From: CAXMST01 sp963712765
GTDB taxonomy: Bacteria; Actinomycetota; Thermoleophilia; Solirubrobacterales; 70-9
Direction: 5' to 3'
NCBI GenBank assembly: GCA_963712765.1
Contig: CAVQIX010000006.1
Location: 124,001 to 188,000, forward strand
Length of the DNA stretch: 64,000 nt
Shown: positions 58,573 through 64,000 of the stretch, one piece after another
How the letters are laid out: each line of letters opens with the position of its first letter
How positions within the stretch are numbered: the stretch's first letter is position 1
Made by a program: the position numbers and the translations under genes
The notes under the pieces: model-generated
The model's input: only the letters and a program-made list of their open reading frames with translations
Told to the model about the DNA's origin: nothing
Database searches by the model: none

Positions 58573-59760
58573 TCACGGAAGCGGCAGGCCCGCAGCGACG
58601 CCCGCAATCCCTGCGGCGGCCGCCGTCAACAGCGTGGCGACCACTCCGATGCGCAGCAGGAGCAGCGCCGCCGCGGCGAGGCCGAGGACTACGAGCTGCC
58701 ATCCCTCCGAGAGCCCGAGGGCGAGCGGTACCGAGACCCCGAGTATCGCCCCGACCGCGGCCGGCCCGGCCCCGTCGAGAAAGGCGCGCACGCGGTCATC
58801 GGCGCGGAGGCGATCGAAGTGCGATCCACCTCCGAGAACGAATCCGAAGGAGGGCAGGAACGCGATCGCCGACGCCAGCAGGGCTCCGCCGAGACCCGCC
58901 GCCGCATACCCGACCACGGCGACGGTGGCGACAACCGGCCCCGGGGTGACCTGCCCGAGGGCGACGGCGTTGAGGAACTCCGACTCGCTCATCCAGCCGT
59001 AGACGTCGACCGCGTCCCCCTGCATCAAAGGGATGATCACGAAGCCACCGCCGTAGCTGAGGGCACCGACCTTGAACGCGACCCAGGCGAGCGCGGCCGC
59101 TCCGCCCGTGGCGGCGAGCACGACGACGAGGACCGGCACCGCGAAGGCCCCCGGGCCCGACCGTGGGCCGAGCCCGCGCCAGACGACCTCGGCCAGGCCG
59201 CAGCCTACGAGGACGACGACCACCCAGCCGCCGGCGGCCATCGCCGCCACGGCGCCTGCCGCCAGATAGGCGATCCAACGGGCACGACGGGCCGTGGCTC
59301 GCTCCCAGCTCGGGCCGATCAGGCCGAGGCCCGCATGCAGGGCGACGGCCGCAACGGCCGCCCCCGCCCCGGCTCCCGCCGCAAGCACCGCCTCGGGAGG
59401 TGAGGCGGAGAGGAAGATCGCCGCGAGGGCGATGATCGCGATCAGGCCGGGCAGGATGAAGGCGAGCCCGCCGATCAGCGCGCCCCTCACCGACCCGAGC
59501 CGCCAGGCGCAGAAGATCGCGAGCTGGGTGGACGCCGGTCCTGGGAGCAGGCCGGTCGTCGCGATCGCATCCTCGAACTCCTCCTCCTCTATCCAACGCC
59601 GGCCGACGACGAGCTCTCGCAACATCGCGATGTGGACCGGCGGTCCCCCGAACCCGAGCAGCCCGATCCGGCCCCACTCCCGAAGGATCTCCCCGCGCGG
59701 GACCGTCCGGGACGCCCCGGCTTCCCCCCCACTCGGGTCCCGCTCTTCCTCCTCGGCCAC
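58573..59760 (-). CDS. chrA: chromate transporter ChrA
   Basis: A 395-residue long-chain CHR protein with two homologous halves, each of about six membrane segments. Half 1 starts GRIGLLGFGGPPVHIAML with EFEDAIATTGLLPGPAS; half 2 starts FKVGALSYGGGFVIIPLM with EFLNAVALGQVTPGP. These are the CHR signature segments; family members export chromate or related oxyanions. GTG at 59760 is chosen because TAGGGT lies eight bases upstream; the TTG at 59769 overlaps that hexamer. Its position between efp and the M24 peptidase is unusual for a resistance gene. Confidence 0.92.
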   Translation of the reverse strand: MAEEEERDPSGGEAGASRTVPRGEILREWGRIGLLGFGGPPVHIAMLRELVVGRRWIEEEEFEDAIATTGLLPGPASTQLAIFCAWRLGSVRGALIGGLAFILPGLIAIIALAAIFLSASPPEAVLAAGAGAGAAVAAVALHAGLGLIGPSWERATARRARWIAYLAAGAVAAMAAGGWVVVVLVGCGLAEVVWRGLGPRSGPGAFAVPVLVVVLAATGGAAALAWVAFKVGALSYGGGFVIIPLMQGDAVDVYGWMSESEFLNAVALGQVTPGPVVATVAVVGYAAAGLGGALLASAIAFLPSFGFVLGGGSHFDRLRADDRVRAFLDGAGPAAVGAILGVSVPLALGLSEGWQLVVLGLAAAALLLLRIGVVATLLTAAAAGIAGVAAGLPLP

Positions 59761-59768
59761 TCCCCACA

Positions 59769-59774
59769 ACCCTA
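59769..59774 (-). promoter_or_regulatory. -10 hexamer of chrA
   Basis: TAGGGT eight bases before the GTG at 59760; leaderless arrangement. Confidence 0.45.
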
Positions 59775-59825
59775 GGCGGCGCAGATCCCCTCCCGGTTAC
59801 CAGGCTGAGAACGTGCGCGGCCCGC

Positions 59826-60935
59826 TCAGCCGACCTGCAGCAGGTCCTTGGGTCGCCCGCTGAGGTTCCTGTTCCCGTCGCCCTCGACCACGACCAGGTC
59901 CTCGATCCGCACGCCGAAGCGCCCGGGCAGGTAGACGCCGGGCTCGATGGTCACCACATCGCCCCGCTCGAGGGTGTCGTCGCTGCGCTGCGAGAGCCGC
60001 GGTGCCTCGTGGACGGCAATCCCGACGCCGTGACCGAGGCCGTGACCGAAGTAGTCCCCGTAGCCGGCCTCCGCGATGACCTCGCGCGCGATCCCGTCCA
60101 CCTCCCTGCCGCCGGCACCGGCCTTGGTCCCATCGAGGGCGGCGAGCTGCGCGGCGAGCACGACCCCGTAAACCTCCTCCGCCTCCTCCTCGGGCGCCCC
60201 GGCAGCGTAGGTCCGGGTGCAGTCGGAGCAGTAGCCCTCGAGCACGACGCCGAGATCGACCACCACCAGCTCGCCTGCACCGATCGGCCTCTGACTCGGT
60301 TCCGCGTGCGGGAGCGATCCGTTCGGGCCGGCGGCGACGATCGGCGCGAACGCCGGCCCGTCGGCGTGCAGTTCCCGCATCCGCCGCTCAATCCATAGAC
60401 CCACCTCGCGCTCGGTCCGGCCCTCCAGGCCCTGCTCCTCGAGCTCCTCGTAGATCCGATCGGTCAACTCGGCGGCGGCGGCGATCGAAGCGATCTCGGC
60501 ATCGTCCTTGATCCGCCGCAACCCCTCGATCAGCCCCTCGCGCTCGAGCAGCTCAACCCCGTCGGCGGCCGCTTCCTCGAGCCGGCGCAGTTCGCGGACG
60601 CTCGTCGCGCTCGGGTCGAAGCCGACGCGCCCTGCGAGCCTGGGGCCGACCGCGTCGATCAGGCTGCGCTCGGCCCGCAGTAGATCGAACCCCTCCGGCA
60701 GCTCCGCCCGCGCTCGCTCGATGTAGCGGAAGTCGGTAATGAACAGGCGCTCGCGCTCGCTAACCAGTGCGAGGCCGCTGGTGCCTCGGAAGCCGGTCAG
60801 CCAGGTGAGATCAGCGATCGCTTCGCGAGCCGAGTCGCCGGGCCGGACCAGGTCGCCGACCAGGATCGAATCGATCTCGGAGCCCGCCAGCGAGTGGGCG
60901 AGCCGGTCCGCGCGGCCCTCGACGCTCGAGCCCAC
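59826..60935 (-). CDS. pepQ: M24-family aminopeptidase (Xaa-Pro type)
   Basis: A 369-residue creatinase-fold metallopeptidase that removes residues next to proline. Metal ligands are two Asp in VVVDLGVVLEGYCSDCTRT, His in GHGLGHGVGIAVHEAP, and two Glu in VVTIEPGVYL and VRIEDLVVV. The N-terminal creatinase domain (about residues 8-125) is complete. GTG at 60935 starts four bases after the aroQ stop. In many bacteria this gene sits between aroQ and efp, as here. Confidence 0.93.
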   Translation of the reverse strand: MGSSVEGRADRLAHSLAGSEIDSILVGDLVRPGDSAREAIADLTWLTGFRGTSGLALVSERERLFITDFRYIERARAELPEGFDLLRAERSLIDAVGPRLAGRVGFDPSATSVRELRRLEEAAADGVELLEREGLIEGLRRIKDDAEIASIAAAAELTDRIYEELEEQGLEGRTEREVGLWIERRMRELHADGPAFAPIVAAGPNGSLPHAEPSQRPIGAGELVVVDLGVVLEGYCSDCTRTYAAGAPEEEAEEVYGVVLAAQLAALDGTKAGAGGREVDGIAREVIAEAGYGDYFGHGLGHGVGIAVHEAPRLSQRSDDTLERGDVVTIEPGVYLPGRFGVRIEDLVVVEGDGNRNLSGRPKDLLQVG

Positions 60936-60939
60936 CCGC

Positions 60940-61389
60940 CTAGACCCCGAGCTCGGCCTTGACGATCTCGAGCGCCCGGCGGTAGCCGTCCGCGCCCTCG
61001 CCCGAGATCTTGTTGGCGACGATCCCGTCGAACACCGAGACGGCTCGCCAGTCCTCGCGGTCCTCGACCGAGGAGATGTGGACCTCGACGCTGGGGACCT
61101 CCGCAACCTCGAGGGCGTCACGGATCGCCCACGAGTAGTGGGTCCAGGCGCCGGCATTGATGATCGCCGCGTCCGCCCGCTCCGGCAGTCGGTGCAGGTA
61201 CTCGACGAACTCCCCTTCGTGATTGGTCTGGAAGAAGGTCGGGAGCAGGCCCAGCTCACGGGCCCAGCGGCCTACCCGGGTCTCGAGCTCGGCCAGGGTG
61301 AAGCTGCCGTACACCTCTGGGTCGCGGCGCCCCAACGTGTCGAGGTTGACGCCGTGCAGGATCTCGACCCGGTTGTGGGCTCCGCTCAT
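60940..61389 (-). CDS. aroQ: type II 3-dehydroquinate dehydratase
   Basis: A 149-residue dehydratase, third step of the shikimate pathway. The N-terminal motif reads ILHGVNLDTLGRRDPEVYG where the family usually has LNGPNLNLLG. The key Asn, Arg and Tyr are kept, as are Asn in INAGAWTHYS, His in VEVHIS and Arg in REDWR. The Gly-Pro to Gly-Val and Asn to His changes beside the active-site Asn are uncommon. The ATG overlaps the aroKB stop (ATGA). Confidence 0.93.
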   Translation of the reverse strand: MSGAHNRVEILHGVNLDTLGRRDPEVYGSFTLAELETRVGRWARELGLLPTFFQTNHEGEFVEYLHRLPERADAAIINAGAWTHYSWAIRDALEVAEVPSVEVHISSVEDREDWRAVSVFDGIVANKISGEGADGYRRALEIVKAELGV

Positions 61390-62936
61390 GGACGCAATCC
61401 TGCCACCGCGGACCGCAGCGCACCCGTCTCGACCTCGAAACCATGCTCGACGTCGCCGGGTGCGCGGATCAGTACGAACCCGAGCCCGGCCGCCGTCCGC
61501 TTCTTGTCCATCCCGGTGGCCTCGATGACCGCGTCGGCATCGACGACATCATCGAGCCGGGTCGGCAGCCCGGCCGAGCCGAGCAGCTCGGCCACCTCGC
61601 CCCGCAGCTCTGGCTGCTCGGAGAGCTCGAGGGCCGCCAGCAGTCCTAGCCCCACCGCCTCACCGTGGCGGTAGCGCTCGTAGTGGGTCGCTGCCTCGAT
61701 CGCGTGGCCGACCGTATGGCCGAGGTTGAGTACGGCCCGCCTGCCCGAATCACGCTCGTCCTCGGCGACGACGGCCAGCTTCGTCTCGGCGCATGCGAAG
61801 ACCACGGCCTGCAGATCCTCGACGCCCGGTGCCGGCATGAGACGGACCCGCTCCCAGAGCTCACCACCTGCGATCAGCGCGGTCTTCACCACCTCCGCGA
61901 ACCCGGCCGCCAGCTCGGCCTCGGGCAGGCTCGCCAGGGCGCCGGGGTCGGCGAGGACGGCCGCGGGCTGGTGGTAGGCACCGACGTAGTTCTTCGCCGC
62001 GGCCAGATCGACGCCGGTCTTTCCCCCCAGGGCGGAGTCGACCTGGGCGAGTAGGGTCGTCGGGACCTGGACCACCGGGACCCCGCGCTGGTAGACAGCT
62101 GCGCAGAAGCCCGCGAGATCGCCGACCACGCCGCCTCCGACCGCGACCAGCGAGTCGTCCCGGCGGACTCCGGCCGCCGCCAGCTCGCCCAGAACCCGCT
62201 CGGCCTGCCCAAGGGTTTTCGACCGCTCCCCGCCCTCGCACTCGATCGGCGAGCCCGCATGGGCGGGCACCGAGGCGCCGCCGGCAACCGCCGCGGGATC
62301 GACCACGGCGAACCGGCGATGGCCGACGGCGGGTGCGCCGGGCAGATCGAGGGCCCCTGCCGCTCCGGCGCCGACGAAGACCGGGTACTCGTCCTCGCCC
62401 GCCCGCGCCCAGGCTACGCGAAGCCCACCCGAGTCGTGGCGTAGGGCCGCCAACCACGGAGCCGCCAGCGCCGGGGTCTCATCGCCGCCCCGTGGAAGCA
62501 CGACCCGGGCGACGTCCCGGTAGAGCGGGATGCGCTGCTCGAAGAGCCGTTGGAACTGCTCGCGGTCGGCGGCGAGCGGCCTGCCGCTGCCGCGGGATCG
62601 CTGCCAGGCCACCTCCGCCCGGACCCGGCACCAGACCGTCACGTTCCGGCGCAGGGCCTCTCGCACGCTCTCGGAGCCGACCGCGCCTCCGCCGAGCGCG
62701 ACGACGCCGCCGGCCCCGAGGGCCTCCAGAGCGACCTCCTGCTCGCGCTCCCTGAACGCTGCCTCCCCCTCACGCTCGAAGAAGTCCTCGATCGGCTCGC
62801 CGAGCCGATCGGCGAGCAGCTCGTCGGTGTCGATCAGATCCTCGCCGAGCGCGTGTGCGATCGCCGCGCCGGCTCGTGTCTTGCCGGCGGCCATGAAGCC
62901 GACCAGCGCGATCGCCCTCTTGCCGTCACTCTGCAT
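61386..62936 (-). CDS. aroKB: fused shikimate kinase/3-dehydroquinate synthase
   Basis: A 516-residue two-domain protein. Residues 1-165 are shikimate kinase: P-loop GFMAAGKT, DTDELL, REREQE, GGGAV and RIPLYRDVA. Residues about 170-516 are dehydroquinate synthase: VGGGVVGDLAGFCAAVYQRG, PTTLLAQVDSALGGKTGVDL, and zinc ligands Glu in GFAEVVKTALI, His in LGHTVGHAIE and His in YRHGEAVGLG. It carries steps 2 and 5 of the shikimate pathway on one chain. No stop or frameshift lies between domains. It starts six bases after aroC. Confidence 0.95.
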   Translation of the reverse strand: MQSDGKRAIALVGFMAAGKTRAGAAIAHALGEDLIDTDELLADRLGEPIEDFFEREGEAAFREREQEVALEALGAGGVVALGGGAVGSESVREALRRNVTVWCRVRAEVAWQRSRGSGRPLAADREQFQRLFEQRIPLYRDVARVVLPRGGDETPALAAPWLAALRHDSGGLRVAWARAGEDEYPVFVGAGAAGALDLPGAPAVGHRRFAVVDPAAVAGGASVPAHAGSPIECEGGERSKTLGQAERVLGELAAAGVRRDDSLVAVGGGVVGDLAGFCAAVYQRGVPVVQVPTTLLAQVDSALGGKTGVDLAAAKNYVGAYHQPAAVLADPGALASLPEAELAAGFAEVVKTALIAGGELWERVRLMPAPGVEDLQAVVFACAETKLAVVAEDERDSGRRAVLNLGHTVGHAIEAATHYERYRHGEAVGLGLLAALELSEQPELRGEVAELLGSAGLPTRLDDVVDADAVIEATGMDKKRTAAGLGFVLIRAPGDVEHGFEVETGALRSAVAGLRP

Positions 62937-62942
62937 CTGTCC

Positions 62943-64000
62943 TCAGCGCTCGATGCGCTCGCGGTAGTGCGCGACCGCTGCCTTCACGTCGTCGATGTGG
63001 TCGCCGCCGAACTTCTCCCGGTAGGCCCGCGCGATCGTGAGCGCGAGCATCGCCTCGCCGACAACCGCGGCCGCCGGGACGACGGTCGAGTCGGTTCTCT
63101 CCTTGTGGGCGGCTCGCGGCTCCTTGCTGTGGACATCGACCGAGCGCAGCGGCTTGGTCAGGGTCGAGATCGGCTTGATCGCAACCTGAGCGAGAAGCGG
63201 CTCGCCGTTCGTCATCCCTCCCTCGAGTCCGCCGGCGCGGTTGGTCTCGCGCCAGAAGCCACGCTCGGGGTCATGGAAGATCTCATCGTGCGCCTCGGAG
63301 CCGCGCGATGCGGCGACCTCCCATGCGGGCCCGAGGCTGACCCCCTTGATCGACTGAATCGAGATCATCGCCTGGGCGATCCGGCCGTCGAGCCTCTCCC
63401 TCCAGGAGGTGTGGGAGCCGAGCCCGGGAATCAGGCCGAAGGCACGGACCTCGAAGGTGCCGCCGAGCGATTCGTTCTCCCTCCGCAGCCGGTTGATCTC
63501 GTCGACCATCGCCTCCTCGGCCTGCCCGTCGAGGCAGCGGACCGGGCTCTCGTCGACGGCCTCGAAGTCCTCGGGGCCGAGCTCGTCGGGGGCGGGAGCC
63601 GTCACCGATCCGATCCGGGTCACGTGGCTGCGGATCGTCACCCCGAGTTCGGTCAGGAACTGACGGGCGAGGGCGCCGGCTGCCACCCGAGCCGCCGTCT
63701 CGCGCGCGCTCGCGCGCTCCAGCACGTTGCGAATATCCTCATGGCCGTACTTGAGCAGGCCCGGCAGGTCAGCGTGCCCGGGCCGTGGCAGATGCACCTG
63801 CTCGATCTCGGCATCGGTCGGCCAGGGGTTCATCCGCTCGTCCCAATTGGCGTAGTCGCGATTGGCGACGAGCACGGCGATCGGGCTGCCGAGCGTACGG
63901 CCGTGGCGCACGCCGGAGCGGATCTCGACCGTGTCGGTCTCGATCTTCATCCTCCCGCCCCGTCCATGGCCGAGTTGGCGGCGCGCCATGTCGCGGTCGA
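62943..64000 (-). CDS. aroC: chorismate synthase, N-terminus outside the window
   Basis: At least 352 residues of chorismate synthase, last step to chorismate, needing reduced FMN. Conserved segments are DMARRQLGHGRGGRMKIETD, SGVRHGRTLGSPIA, RPGHADLPGLLKYGHEDIRN, ERASARETAARVAAGA, GGLEGGMTNGEP and RTDSTVVPAAAVVGEAM. The usual first 35 or so residues (with the GESHG motif) would lie past base 64000; the frame is open to the edge. The ATG at 63989 is internal, not the start. It leads the aroC-aroKB-aroQ series. Confidence 0.96.
   Translation of the reverse strand, partial: DRDMARRQLGHGRGGRMKIETDTVEIRSGVRHGRTLGSPIAVLVANRDYANWDERMNPWPTDAEIEQVHLPRPGHADLPGLLKYGHEDIRNVLERASARETAARVAAGALARQFLTELGVTIRSHVTRIGSVTAPAPDELGPEDFEAVDESPVRCLDGQAEEAMVDEINRLRRENESLGGTFEVRAFGLIPGLGSHTSWRERLDGRIAQAMISIQSIKGVSLGPAWEVAASRGSEAHDEIFHDPERGFWRETNRAGGLEGGMTNGEPLLAQVAIKPISTLTKPLRSVDVHSKEPRAAHKERTDSTVVPAAAVVGEAMLALTIARAYREKFGGDHIDDVKAAVAHYRERIER

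Noticed and set aside
58573..59760. chrA as part of a metal-resistance island
   Set aside because: It is flanked by housekeeping genes with no regulator, reductase or mobile element, so only the transporter is called.

Overview
The window is high-GC DNA with almost no spacing between genes and no sign of phage, plasmid or transposon genes apart from one small scar. The gene set points to an actinobacterium: SteA/SteB division proteins next to recN and pyrG, a TlyA methyltransferase, a wax ester synthase/diacylglycerol acyltransferase, GAP-family and DUF3866 proteins, and PdxS/PdxT-type vitamin B6 synthesis. My best guess, from familiarity with gene order rather than any search, is class Thermoleophilia (Solirubrobacterales or relatives). 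The genes are mostly chromosomal housekeeping genes.

Left part (1-21 kb): a PLP synthase operon with an M29 aminopeptidase (minus strand), an RpiR regulator divergent from an oligoendopeptidase F, and a minus-strand series of flavin monooxygenase, carotenoid oxygenase, large membrane protein and small unknown protein. Next come GAP-family, MsrA, WS/DGAT, CBS and HEAT-repeat proteins, an SGNH lipoprotein, a nucleoside deaminase, a twin ABM-domain membrane protein, small membrane proteins, a lipid kinase/PAP2 phosphatase pair and a phloroglucinol-hydrolase-like protein. This part ends at a truncated FAD oxidoreductase beside a tRNA with CAU anticodon.

Middle part (21.5-45.8 kb): methyltransferase/FtsX permease/ABC ATPase genes, a PepSY protein, an SCP2-hydrolase fusion, methylmalonate-semialdehyde dehydrogenase, a thioredoxin-like lipoprotein, two SDRs, two GT1-type glycosyltransferases and a diguanylate cyclase. 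A very unusual tRNA-Asn(GUU) with a long variable arm follows, then dgt-dnaG, recO, P1 peptidase-mutM-xerD and DUF3866-M20 peptidase. A TetR regulator with a perfect palindromic operator controls the second glycosyltransferase.

Right part (45.8-64 kb): every recognised protein gene is on the minus strand. In transcription order these are aroC, fused aroK-aroB, aroQ, an M24 peptidase, chrA, efp, nusB, an xseB-like gene, a prenyl synthase, dxs, tlyA, nadK, recN, steA, steB, a GT4 transferase and pyrG. Many are coupled by 1-4 base overlaps. Together they cover aromatic amino acid precursors, isoprenoid precursors, translation, repair and division.

Two observations stand out. First, the tRNA at 34099-34182 has a class II (leucine-like) body but an asparagine anticodon loop and G73. 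Second, at least 18 genes have a TANNNT -10 hexamer only 6-8 bases before the ATG or GTG, which implies widespread leaderless transcription and fixes several start codons. A candidate small RNA lies between dxs and tlyA.
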